In this document: positions 25,555 to 34,857 of the stretch, in pieces
Numbering within the stretch: the first letter of the stretch is position 1
How the letters are laid out: each line of letters opens with the position of its first letter
NCBI GenBank assembly: GCA_024758765.1
Contig: CP101406.1
Span: 3,968,001-4,032,000 of the forward strand
DNA length: 64,000 nt
Origin: Mycobacterium sp. SVM_VP21
Lineage (GTDB): Bacteria; Actinomycetota; Actinomycetes; Mycobacteriales; Mycobacteriaceae
Reading direction: 5' to 3'
Program-made: the position numbers and the translations under genes
The notes under the pieces: generated by a model
The model's database searches: none
What the model saw: only the letters and a program-made list of their open reading frames with translations
Told to the model about the DNA's origin: nothing

Positions 25555-26612
25555 GTCCCTTCCTCCCTCTGGCCCGGGTTAAAGCCAGCGTAGATGACCG
25601 TTCCTGGGAAATCAGCACCCACCTCGCGACACTCCATAAGGCCCGTCTCAAGTGCACTCTCGCCTGTAGCTGTGCCACTCCATGCCATCAGCTGGCCCCT
25701 ATGGCGCTTGACGCGCCGGTGGAGGTCGTCAAGGCCCGTTCCCCGTCCCGCCAGGTTAGTCCCCGAAATGGATCGCTGGAACGCTTTCTCCATCGCGTCG
25801 ACCGGGCCTTCAATCCAATGGCTTCGGCTCAGAGTGAGTTTCAGCCCGTGTCCTGCGTCGGCCACCGCAAACGTGATCAACACTTGGTTCGCACTGCTGC
25901 GCATGATCTGCATTGCCGCCCAGCCACCGCCGGCGCCGCTGTGCTCGGTGACATTGTTGATTACTTCGACGATCCCCTTATAGAGCGACCCAGCGTCCTC
26001 CCGCTGGTAACCGTCTTCAATCAATGCGCCATACACGCGGTCGGCCAGTTCATCACCGCCGCTACCAGCGTCAAAGCGTCGCAACTCGCACAGGCGGTTC
26101 CCTGTCTCCCGCTCGTTCACGCTTGGGAGTGAAACCTCTGGGCAGAACGGTTCGAGGCACTCCTTGAGGTGCATGCGCGACATGTAGGTGCGAACGCTGG
26201 GTTGCTGAGGTGGTACGAATCTGACGGCACATCCGCGCATCGATGCGTCCTCAGCTACGGCGCCGATTGCAGTGAGGCCGACACAGTCAATGAAACTTGC
26301 TCTCGACATATCGATCAAGACTTCTTTGGAACCGGCAGGAGTGTCCGCGCGCCACTCGTCCAGAGTGGCAGCTTTCAACGGCCATAGGTAGCGAGGATTG
26401 CCAGGCGGTGGCCGGAGATTCACCGCACGATCATGGCATTCGTGCCACAGTTCAACGCCTAAAAGCCAGGTGAGGGCGGCGCGGCGCCGGTGCGGTGGCC
26501 TTGGCCCATGTGGTGAGGCCGCAGCGCCGGTGAGAGCGGCGGAATTCTCGGTAGATCGCCTATCTCGGCAATGCGCAGGCCGCGTGCGAGGGGTGGTGAT
26601 CTTGAACTTCAT
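25551..26612 (-). CDS. STAS domain fused to GHKL (anti-sigma-type) ATPase
   Basis: 353 residues. An N-terminal basic/proline-rich segment (1-75) precedes a STAS domain (EVLIDMSRASFIDCVGLTAI, about 96-150). A C-terminal HATPase has all boxes: N-box EVINNVTEHS, G1 VADAGHGLKL and G2 GRGTGLDDL. There is no DHp histidine, so it is not a sensor kinase but a SpoIIAB/RsbW-like ATPase joined to its own anti-anti-sigma-like domain. It is an operon with the DUF4325-like gene. Its position next to attR, opposite to the phage genes, suggests cargo used in the lysogenic state. A regulatory or phage-defence role is inferred, not shown. Confidence 0.75.
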   Translation of the reverse strand: MKFKITTPRTRPAHCRDRRSTENSAALTGAAASPHGPRPPHRRRAALTWLLGVELWHECHDRAVNLRPPPGNPRYLWPLKAATLDEWRADTPAGSKEVLIDMSRASFIDCVGLTAIGAVAEDASMRGCAVRFVPPQQPSVRTYMSRMHLKECLEPFCPEVSLPSVNERETGNRLCELRRFDAGSGGDELADRVYGALIEDGYQREDAGSLYKGIVEVINNVTEHSGAGGGWAAMQIMRSSANQVLITFAVADAGHGLKLTLSRSHWIEGPVDAMEKAFQRSISGTNLAGRGTGLDDLHRRVKRHRGQLMAWSGTATGESALETGLMECREVGADFPGTVIYAGFNPGQREEGT

Positions 26613-26791
26613 GTCTGCAGGCGCACCTCCGTCGGCGTTGTCTTGACCGTTCTCAAGCTAGGTGAGGTGTGTGACAGATCCGCCCACGTTCTGCCCACAA
26701 TTTGCCCACAGTTGCAGATAAATGCAGTGAACTACAATGATGTGATTTCGCAGGTGAACATGGTTTCGGGCTGCCTGCCAGGACCGTGAAA
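26613..26791. promoter_or_regulatory. Right arm with phased integrase-site repeats
   Basis: Three 11-bp phased repeats, CGCCCACGTTC (26681), TGCCCACAATT (26692) and TGCCCACAGTT (26703), lie about 85 bp inside attR. Two copies of TGCCCACA with the same 11-bp spacing occur at 17884 and 17895 about 70 bp inside attL, in the 3' end of int. They are likely arm-type integrase or Xis binding sites. The rest of the segment should contain the promoter of the leftward STAS-ATPase gene. Confidence 0.55.
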
Positions 26792-26816
26792 TCGGTTCGA
26801 GTCCGACTGGGGGCAC
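26792..26816. repeat. attR core (25-bp direct repeat)
   Basis: Exact copy of 17788-17812, the 3' end of the tRNA with its T-arm and acceptor strand. No other tRNA part precedes it, so it is a junction sequence and not a gene. It defines the right end of the satellite. Confidence 0.92.
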
Positions 26817-26896
26817 GGTGTTTGTGCAGCTCAGATACAAAGTGTGACGCTGTTGCCGCGTCGAACGCGGTCCTCGCTCGGATGGCGGTTCGACCG

Positions 26897-27676
26897 TCAC
26901 TTTGAAATTGCGTCTCCCCAGACGGCGCCCGTCAGTTTCCTGGTGGTGTCGGTGACCTTGCACCAGCCGTTGTTCGGGTCATCGGGGTTGGCGGCGTTGT
27001 GGATCGGGCACGGGCCGATCAGCATCACCGCGTCACCTTTCTTGAGCATCCCGATCACGGTGCCACCACCGCCCGGTACGTCGTACAGATCCACGTCGCT
27101 GATCACGGTGTGGCCAGCTGGCGCAGGCGCCGGCGCTGGAGCGCCCCCGCCGAGCGGCTCGCCCGGTGTCACCTGCAGGGGCGCGTCCGGGCCAGGAGCG
27201 CACTTTTGGCCAGCCGGAACGGTCGGAGTGGGCGAGCCGGGCGGACACTTGATCGGCTTCGGCGGCGTGTAGGTGTAGTCCGAATACGCTGTGCACCAGT
27301 CGCCTTCGAGGTCCTTCTTGCGGCAGGCCTGGACTCCGAAGGTGAACGTCGACGTGGGGTCGATGTTGAGACCCCAGCTGACAGACTGGCCATTGATGCA
27401 TTGGTAGGGATATTCATCCTGACGCCCGTTGATCATCGTGTGCAGGGCGTCGACGACGTAGTCGCCGTGCACCCGCGGGCAGCCACCCATGGTCACGCAT
27501 TTCACGTGACTGTTGGTGTTGTCCAGAAAGCACTCGATGTCGAGCCCGTTGCCCAGCGGAAGGGTGTTGGCAAGAGGAGCGACCAGTGCTGCCGCCGTCC
27601 AGCACAAAGAGCTCAGGGCGGCGACGGCGGCGGATCGTTTCACGACGTGCGGCCACATCTCCATGGTTCTTGGCAT
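26897..27676 (-). CDS. Secreted protein with C-terminal SH3-like domain
   Basis: 259 residues from ATG 27676, with GGAGCG eight bases upstream; earlier in-frame ATGs would bury the signal peptide. A signal sequence (VVKRSAAVAALSSLCWTAAA) is followed by a Cys-rich domain (ECFLDNTNSHVKCVTMGGC, CRKKDLEGDWC), a proline-rich linker and a C-terminal SH3b-like segment (DVDLYDVPGGGGTVIGMLKK, GWCKVTD). Probably exported and cell-wall associated. First chromosomal gene beyond attR. Family not recognised. Confidence 0.7.
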   Translation of the reverse strand: MPRTMEMWPHVVKRSAAVAALSSLCWTAAALVAPLANTLPLGNGLDIECFLDNTNSHVKCVTMGGCPRVHGDYVVDALHTMINGRQDEYPYQCINGQSVSWGLNIDPTSTFTFGVQACRKKDLEGDWCTAYSDYTYTPPKPIKCPPGSPTPTVPAGQKCAPGPDAPLQVTPGEPLGGGAPAPAPAPAGHTVISDVDLYDVPGGGGTVIGMLKKGDAVMLIGPCPIHNAANPDDPNNGWCKVTDTTRKLTGAVWGDAISK

Positions 27677-27888
27677 GAGGTTCGCTCCGTTCGGCATCGT
27701 CCCGGTCATGCGCGCTTCATGATGCGTTGTCGCTGACGGTAAAGAAGGCTCGAGTGCGGACGAATCGGGTGTTTCCCTATGGTTTGGATGTTCTCCCGGG
27801 TGGTGTCGTGGCGTCTTGTCGAAGTCAGACCATGCTGGCATCATTTTTGACATCAAATGATGCAGTATGTGAAGCAGGGGGATCGGCA

Positions 27889-28086
27889 ATGAGGACCACC
27901 GTGACCATCGACGATGAACTGTTGGCCCGGGCAAGCGAGCTGACCGGGATCACCGAGAAGTCGGCGCTACTCCGAGATGGTTTGCAGACGCTGATTCGCG
28001 TCGAGAGTGCCCGGCGGCTCATCGCTCTTGGAGGGTCGGATTCCCGGGCCGCAGCGGCACCGCGGCGCCGGGCCTCAACACCGTGA
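27889..28086 (+). CDS. vapB: VapB-type antitoxin
   Basis: 65 residues. The N-terminal RTTVTIDDELLARASELTG is the ribbon-helix-helix signature of VapB antitoxins, followed by a toxin-binding tail. The ATG at 27889 is preceded by AGCAGGGGGA. The stop overlaps the vapC start by four bases. Such antitoxins neutralise the partner PIN toxin and autorepress the operon. Confidence 0.9.
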   Translation: MRTTVTIDDELLARASELTGITEKSALLRDGLQTLIRVESARRLIALGGSDSRAAAAPRRRASTP

Positions 28087-28454
28087 TACTGGTCGATACT
28101 TCGGTCTGGATCGACCACCTTCACCGGACCGAGCCACGCCTTGTGGACCATCTGGCGAACGATGAGGTCGGATGCCACCCGTTGGTGATCGAGGAACTGG
28201 CTCTTGGATCGATCAAGCAGCGCAACGTGTTCTTGGAGCTTCTCGGGAACCTGCGCCAGTTCCCGCAGCTGAGCCATGCCGAGGTCATGACGTTCATCGA
28301 TGAGAATCGGCTTTGGGGGCGGGGGCTGAGTGCGGTTGACGCAAACCTGCTGGGCTCTGTGTTGCTCACGGCCGGATCGCAACTCTGGACGCGCGACAAG
28401 CGGCTGGCCACCGTATGTCGCGCAGTCGGTGTCGCCCTTCTTGCCGAGTCGTAG
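28083..28454 (+). CDS. vapC: VapC-type PIN-domain ribonuclease toxin
   Basis: 123 residues from GTG 28083. PIN-domain acidic residues are in place: Asp5 (VDTSVW), Glu38 (VIEELALG), Asp86 (SAVDANLL) and Asp105 (WTRDKRL). It is translationally coupled to VapB. VapC toxins cleave tRNA or rRNA; the target of this one is unknown. The pair lies about 1.1 kb beyond attR and is outside the element as defined. Confidence 0.92.
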   Translation: MILVDTSVWIDHLHRTEPRLVDHLANDEVGCHPLVIEELALGSIKQRNVFLELLGNLRQFPQLSHAEVMTFIDENRLWGRGLSAVDANLLGSVLLTAGSQLWTRDKRLATVCRAVGVALLAES

Positions 28455-28827
28455 GGTGCTCAGCGGGCCGCCCGACACGCGGCCCATACTCGCCCATCCG
28501 AAAAATTGCAAGGGCCCTGTGTCATGGACCGTGGAATTTCCTGGTCAGAGTTCTTAATTTCTTATTCAACGTTAATCGCGATGCGCATCACAAGTTGTCT
28601 AATTCTGAAAAATATCCTGCTCAAGATGCATAACGACGGTTGCTGGAAGGCCCGGATCCTGCGGTTTCGCCCGGTGTGGCGTGGGGCGGTTGGGATTAGC
28701 CTGCGACCTCGATCACAATAATTAGGACATTTTCCTGTTACCTCGAATTCACCGCTAAGATCGACCGGACGCCCCGCCCCGGCATCTCGGTCTCGACCGG
28801 GCCGCACTGCGGCAGCCGAGGGGGCGC
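28455..28827. other. A/T-rich intergenic segment
   Basis: About 370 bases with no supported gene. The part at 28540-28640 is markedly more A/T-rich than the rest of the window (for example TTCTTAATTTCTTATTCAAC), which suggests acquired DNA or a promoter region for the beta-propeller gene downstream. No RNA gene or repeat recognised. Confidence 0.45.
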
Positions 28828-29919
28828 GTGGGCAGGGACGATACGAACGAAGCGATACGAACAGTGGTTGATAGGAGCGATGTGGACGACGTGCCGACTT
28901 ATAGATTGGCCAACTCTCCAGCCCGCGTCGCGAACACCGTGACCCTGGATCGCGGCCCGATCGGCGGCATCGCGGTCACCGCGGACGGCCGGCGCCTGCT
29001 GGCCACCAACTACGGCGACGACACTGTCTCCATCATCGACACCGTCAGCTGCAAGATCGTGAACACCGTCTTCCAGGCCGACGAGCCGTTCTCGATCGCC
29101 GCTGGCCCCGCCGGCACCGGCTGGGCCTATGTATCCGCAGGTTCGACCGCTCTGGACGCCGTGCTCGCAATTGACGTCGACACCGCTGAGGTCGCCGGGT
29201 GTTACCCGGTGGCCATGGACATCGGCGACCTGGTCGCCGACCCGACTAGCAGCCGCGTCTACCTCACCCGTACCGGGTCGGCCGGCGTCGACGTGCTCGC
29301 GCTCGACGCGGCCATGCGTCCCGCCGCATCCGCCGCAGTGTCCGGGCACCCCGGGGCGGCAGCGGCCGGCCTGCGGATCAGCGCGGACGGCCGGCGGCTG
29401 TATGCGGCGGTCCGCCAGCCCACCGGTGACACCGTCACCGTGCTGGACCGCGACCTGAACATCGTCGACACCATCCGGGTCGGCGCGAGCATCATCGATA
29501 TGGTGGTCAGCCCCGACGGATCCCGCCTGTACGTGGCGACTGCCGGTCCCGACGGCCGCAGCCGGGTCCACGTCGTCGACGCTCGCACCCATGCAGTCAG
29601 CGCCACCCGCGCCCTCGAAGCCCAGCTGATCCAGCTGATCGCCGGACGCGACGGCCAGCGGGTCTACCTGGTGACTGACGGCGCGGTCTTGGTGCTGTGT
29701 GCGCGCACCAACGAGCCCCTCGGCACCCTGCCGGGCATCACCGAGCCGTCCTGCGCCGCGGAGAGCCCGGACGGCAGCCGGCTCTACATCGCCGGGTTCG
29801 ACGGCAAGGTGACCATCGCGTCGCTGGCCGACCTGCCGGCCCCGTCGGCGTTGCTGCACGAGCAGCTGGAGCTGGACGACGCCGTCACCCGCATGCTGCA
29901 ACTCGAACCCGCGGTGTAA
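28828..29919 (+). CDS. YVTN-type beta-propeller protein
   Basis: 363 residues from GTG 28828. At least five repeats of the pattern (I/V)(S/T)ADGRRLxxxNxxxDTVSIIDT are visible, e.g. GGIAVTADGRRLLATNYGDD, LRISADGRRLYAAV, MVVSPDGSRLYVAT and AAESPDGSRLYIAG. This is a YncE-like seven-bladed propeller. No signal peptide is evident, so it is probably cytosolic or non-classically located. The ligand is unknown. Mycobacterial members are often scaffolds or antigens. Confidence 0.82.
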   Translation: MGRDDTNEAIRTVVDRSDVDDVPTYRLANSPARVANTVTLDRGPIGGIAVTADGRRLLATNYGDDTVSIIDTVSCKIVNTVFQADEPFSIAAGPAGTGWAYVSAGSTALDAVLAIDVDTAEVAGCYPVAMDIGDLVADPTSSRVYLTRTGSAGVDVLALDAAMRPAASAAVSGHPGAAAAGLRISADGRRLYAAVRQPTGDTVTVLDRDLNIVDTIRVGASIIDMVVSPDGSRLYVATAGPDGRSRVHVVDARTHAVSATRALEAQLIQLIAGRDGQRVYLVTDGAVLVLCARTNEPLGTLPGITEPSCAAESPDGSRLYIAGFDGKVTIASLADLPAPSALLHEQLELDDAVTRMLQLEPAV

Positions 29920-29960
29920 CCCACGCCACGTTCGGAATGGTGGCGTGATCGAATAGGTCG

Positions 29961-31591
<1,631 letters not shown>

Positions 31592-31592
<1 letters not shown>

Positions 31593-32650
31593 TGAGCCTG
31601 CGTGTCATCCAATGGGCAACCGGAGGGGTAGGAGTCGCGGCGATCAAGGGCGTGCTCGAGCATCCCGACCTGGAGTTGGTCGGCTGCTGGGTCCACTCGA
31701 AGTCCAAGAGCGGCAAGGACGTCGGGGAGATCATCGGCACCGAACCGGTCGGTGTCACCGCCACCGACAGCGTCGAGGAGATCCTGGCGCTCGACGCCGA
31801 AGCGGTGATTTACGCGCCCCTGATGCCCAACCCCGACGAGGTCGCCACGCTGCTGCGTTCGGGCAAGAACGTCATCACCCCGGTCGGCTGGTTCTACCCC
31901 TCCGAAAAGGAGGTGGGACCGTTGGAGGCTGCGGCACGCGAAGGTGGCGTGACTCTGCACGGCGCCGGTATCGGCCCGGGCGCGGCCTTCGAGCTGTTCC
32001 CACTGCTGCTGTCGGTGATGTCCACCGGCGTGACATTCATTCGCGGCGAAGAGTATTCGGACCTTCGCACCTATGATGCCCCGGATGTGTTGCGGTATGT
32101 CATGGGCTTTGGCGGCACCCCCGATCAGGCACTGAGCGGCCCGATGCAGAAGCTGCTCGACGGCGGGTTCCGCCAATCGGTGCGACTGTGCGTCGACCGG
32201 CTCGGCTTCGCCGCCGACGAGCGCATCCGCTCTTCGCAGGAGGTGGCGGTGGCCACCGCACCGATCGACTCGCCGATCGGTGCGATCGAACCCGGTCAGG
32301 TTGCCGGGCGCCGGTTCCACTGGGAAGCGACCGTCGGCGACGAGGTGGTGGCACGGGTCACGGTCAACTGGCAGATGGGCGAGGAGAACCTCGACCCGCC
32401 ATGGAGTTTCGGTCCCGCCGGCGAGCGCTACGAGATGGAGGTGCGGGGCAACCCGGACACGTTCGTCACCGTCAAGGGCTGGCAGCCCGAAACCGTCGAA
32501 GCCGGCCTGGTCAGCAACCCGGGCGTCGTGGCAACCGCGGCGCACTGCGTCAACGCCATCCCGGCGACCTGCGCGGCACCGCCCGGGTTTGCCGGGTTCT
32601 TCGAGCTGCCCCTCATCACCGGCCGGGCCGCTCCGCACCTGGCGCGCTGA
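31592..32650 (+). CDS. DapB-like NAD(P)-dependent dehydrogenase
   Basis: 352 residues. The N-terminal Rossmann motif is VIQWATGGVGVAAIKGV, followed by VIYAPLMPNPDEVATLLRSG and GKNVITPVGWFYP. This is the mycobacterial 'dihydrodipicolinate reductase N-terminus' family related to 2,4-diaminopentanoate dehydrogenase. True DapB is much shorter, so a lysine role is unlikely. Start overlaps the ligase stop by one base (TGATG). Confidence 0.85.
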
Positions 32651-32666
32651 GCGCTACCCTCGGCTG

Positions 32667-33134
32667 ATGGTCCTGGTTGTCGAGCAGTCTCGGACGGTAC
32701 ATGTGACCGTCGCCGACGCGTTTGCCGGAACATTGCCATTGCCGCTGCCGGAGCTCTTCCGTCGCTGGTACGGGCCGATCCCGCCGATCAGGGAAGTTCG
32801 GGGTCAAACCGGTAATTGGGCGAGCGTCGGGCAGACCCGCACCGTCCTGCTGACCGGCGGTGGCAGCATGCGCGAGGAGTTGACCGAGGTCGACCCGCCT
32901 CGGGCGTTCGCCTACCGCCTCACCGACATCACCGGCCCCATGGCGCCATTGGTGGCCTACGTCGAGGGCCGTTGGCAGTTCGCACCCGCTGGTTCGGGCA
33001 CCACGGTCACCTGGAGCTGGGTCATCCACCCGCGGTCGCGGCTGGCCGCGCCGTTGCTGCCGGTGCTGGGCTGGCTGTGGAAGGGCTACGCGCGTCAGGC
33101 GTTGGCGCGACTGTCCGTCCTGCTGGAGGGCTGA
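32667..33134 (+). CDS. SRPBCC-fold protein
   Basis: 155 residues from ATG 32667. The pattern VEQSRTVHVTVADAFA..., MREELTEVDPPRAFAYRLTD and FAPAGSGTTVTWSWVIHPRS is that of polyketide-cyclase/START-like SRPBCC proteins, which bind hydrophobic ligands. It lies 16 bases after the dehydrogenase. It may carry or process the product of the ligase/dehydrogenase. Confidence 0.8.
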   Translation: MVLVVEQSRTVHVTVADAFAGTLPLPLPELFRRWYGPIPPIREVRGQTGNWASVGQTRTVLLTGGGSMREELTEVDPPRAFAYRLTDITGPMAPLVAYVEGRWQFAPAGSGTTVTWSWVIHPRSRLAAPLLPVLGWLWKGYARQALARLSVLLEG

Positions 33135-33142
33135 GTCCGCCG

Positions 33143-34018
33143 ATGTGCCGACTTTTCGGGCTGCACGCCGGGACCGATGCCGTCACCGCCACCTTCTGGC
33201 TGCTCGACGCTCCGGACAACCTCGCCGAGCAGAGTCGACGCAACCCGGACGGCACCGGGATCGGCGTCTTCGACGCCAACGGGGTGCCGCACCTGCGCAA
33301 AGAACCGATAGCAGCCTGGCAGGATGCCGAATTCTCCACTGAGGCAAACGAACTGACCGGAACTACGTTCGTCGCGCATGTGCGTTACGCAACCACCGGC
33401 GTGCGGGACGTCGCCAACACCCACCCTTTCTTGCAGGACGGCCGGATCTTCGCGCACAACGGCGTGCTGCGTGGTCTCGATGCCATCGACGAGCGACTTC
33501 GCGAAGTCGGCACCGCGGATCTGGTTGGGGGACAGACCGATTCCGAGCGGGTCTTCGCACTGATCACCGGTTGCGTCCGTGCGCATGACGGCGATATCGG
33601 TGCCAGCCTGCGCGACGCGGTCGGCTGGCTGGCAGCCAATGTGCCGATCTATGCGCTCAACATCCTGCTCGCCACGGCCACCGACATGTGGGCGCTGCGC
33701 TACCCCGAGACTCACGAGCTGTATCTGCTGGACCGTCGCGATGGATCCACACCGGTCGGGCTGGACCTGCAAACTCCGCGGATCCGGGCGCACTCCGCGC
33801 AGCTGCGGGGCCGCCCGGCGGTGGTGTTCGCCAGCGAGCCGATGGACACCGACCCGCGCTGGCATTTGATCGCCCCCGGGGAACTGGTACACGTCGACGC
33901 CGGGCTGAGCATCACCACCGAGCTGGCCTTCCCCGAGGCTCCGTCCCGGCAACTGCGCCGGGAAGATCTGACTGCCGCTGCCCGGGAGGCTCAACACCCA
34001 TGGAAAGGACGGAAATGA
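33143..34018 (+). CDS. Class II glutamine amidotransferase (YafJ-like)
   Basis: 291 residues. Cys2 (MCRLFGLHAG) is the N-terminal nucleophile after Met removal. NPDGTGIG, HVRYATTG and THPFLQDGRIFAHNG are typical glutaminase segments. No synthetase domain is attached, so it is a stand-alone Ntn amidohydrolase. It is related in fold to EgtC, but no ergothioneine genes are near. Overlaps the patatin start by four bases. Confidence 0.85.
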   Translation: MCRLFGLHAGTDAVTATFWLLDAPDNLAEQSRRNPDGTGIGVFDANGVPHLRKEPIAAWQDAEFSTEANELTGTTFVAHVRYATTGVRDVANTHPFLQDGRIFAHNGVLRGLDAIDERLREVGTADLVGGQTDSERVFALITGCVRAHDGDIGASLRDAVGWLAANVPIYALNILLATATDMWALRYPETHELYLLDRRDGSTPVGLDLQTPRIRAHSAQLRGRPAVVFASEPMDTDPRWHLIAPGELVHVDAGLSITTELAFPEAPSRQLRREDLTAAAREAQHPWKGRK

Positions 34019-34857
34019 CGGTCAAACGCGCCCTGGTGCTTGGCGGCGGTGGGGTAGCGGGCATCGCCTGGGAGACCGGCGTCTTGTGCGGCATCGCCGA
34101 CGAATCACCGGACACCGCAAGGGAACTGCTGGAATCCGCTGTGCTGGTGGGGACATCGGCCGGGTCGGCGGTGGCCGCCCAGATCGGCAGCGGGCTGGGC
34201 CTGGAACAGTTGTTCGCCCGCCAGATTTCGGAGACCTGCTCTGAGATCGATCCCGGTGTCGGTGCCGATGCGCTGACCGAGCTGTTCGTCGCGGCGATCA
34301 CCGAGCCCAACACCACCACCGCGCAGAAGCTGCAGGGCATCGGCGCGGTTGCCCTGGCGGCGCAGACGGTTGCCGCACCGGTGCGACGGGGAATCATCGC
34401 CGACCGTCTGCCGTCACACGAGTGGCCGGAGCGCACGCTGCGGATCACCGCGATCGACATCGACACCGGGGAGCTGACGGTCTTCGACCGCGACTCGGGG
34501 GTGGAACTCATCGACGCGGTGGCGGCCAGTTGCGCGGTACCGGGCGCTTGGCCTCCGGTGGTACTGGGCACGCGCCGCTACATGGACGGTGGGGTGCGCA
34601 GCACGGTCAACCTCGATGTGGCCGCCGACTGCGACGAGGCCGTGCTGTTGGTGCCCACCGGGGGCGGGGTCGACGGTGAGATCGCCGCGTTCGACGGTCG
34701 CGTGTGCGCAGTACTGGCCGACGATGACGCGCTGCGCTCCTTCGGCGGCAATCCGCTCGACCCGGCGTGCCGGCTGCCGTCGGCGCAGGCCGGACGCGAA
34801 CAGGGCCGACGGCAGGCCGGCGCGATCGCCGAGTTCTTGGCTGGCTCTAGGGGTTAG
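34015..34857 (+). CDS. Patatin-like phospholipase, first copy
   Basis: 280 residues. A glycine-rich oxyanion motif GGGGVAGIAWE, nucleophile Ser48 in GTSAGS, and the Asp of the dyad in YMDGGVRS. It is the last gene of the FadD operon and converges, with a four-base overlap, on a second patatin on the other strand. Likely a lipid acyl hydrolase; the substrate is unknown. Confidence 0.88.
   Translation: MTVKRALVLGGGGVAGIAWETGVLCGIADESPDTARELLESAVLVGTSAGSAVAAQIGSGLGLEQLFARQISETCSEIDPGVGADALTELFVAAITEPNTTTAQKLQGIGAVALAAQTVAAPVRRGIIADRLPSHEWPERTLRITAIDIDTGELTVFDRDSGVELIDAVAASCAVPGAWPPVVLGTRRYMDGGVRSTVNLDVAADCDEAVLLVPTGGGVDGEIAAFDGRVCAVLADDDALRSFGGNPLDPACRLPSAQAGREQGRRQAGAIAEFLAGSRG

Larger units (their letters stand above)
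17788..26816. mobile_element. phiRv1/phiRv2-like integrated phage satellite (about 9.0 kb)
   Basis: The element is bounded by a 25-bp direct repeat derived from the tRNA 3' end. Gene order: integrase and repressor leftward; excisionase, DUF2742 protein, P-loop replication protein, two small ORFs, HK97-type capsid, two small HTH proteins and a hypothetical rightward; then a leftward STAS-ATPase/DUF4325 pair next to attR. Integrase-repressor-Xis-DUF2742-ATPase-capsid matches the plan of the M. tuberculosis phiRv elements. No portal, large terminase, tail or lysis genes are present, so particles could only be made with helper phage functions. Confidence 0.9.

Noticed and set aside
26787..26816. 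Possible second tRNA at the right end of the satellite
   Set aside because: Only the T-arm and 3' acceptor strand are present; there is no anticodon arm or 5' acceptor. It is the attR duplication.
26658..26963. Minus-strand ORF across attR ending WANCGQNVGG
   Set aside because: It resembles an integrase tail only because the TGCCCACA repeats are shared with the 3' end of int. It crosses the attachment core and has no catalytic part.
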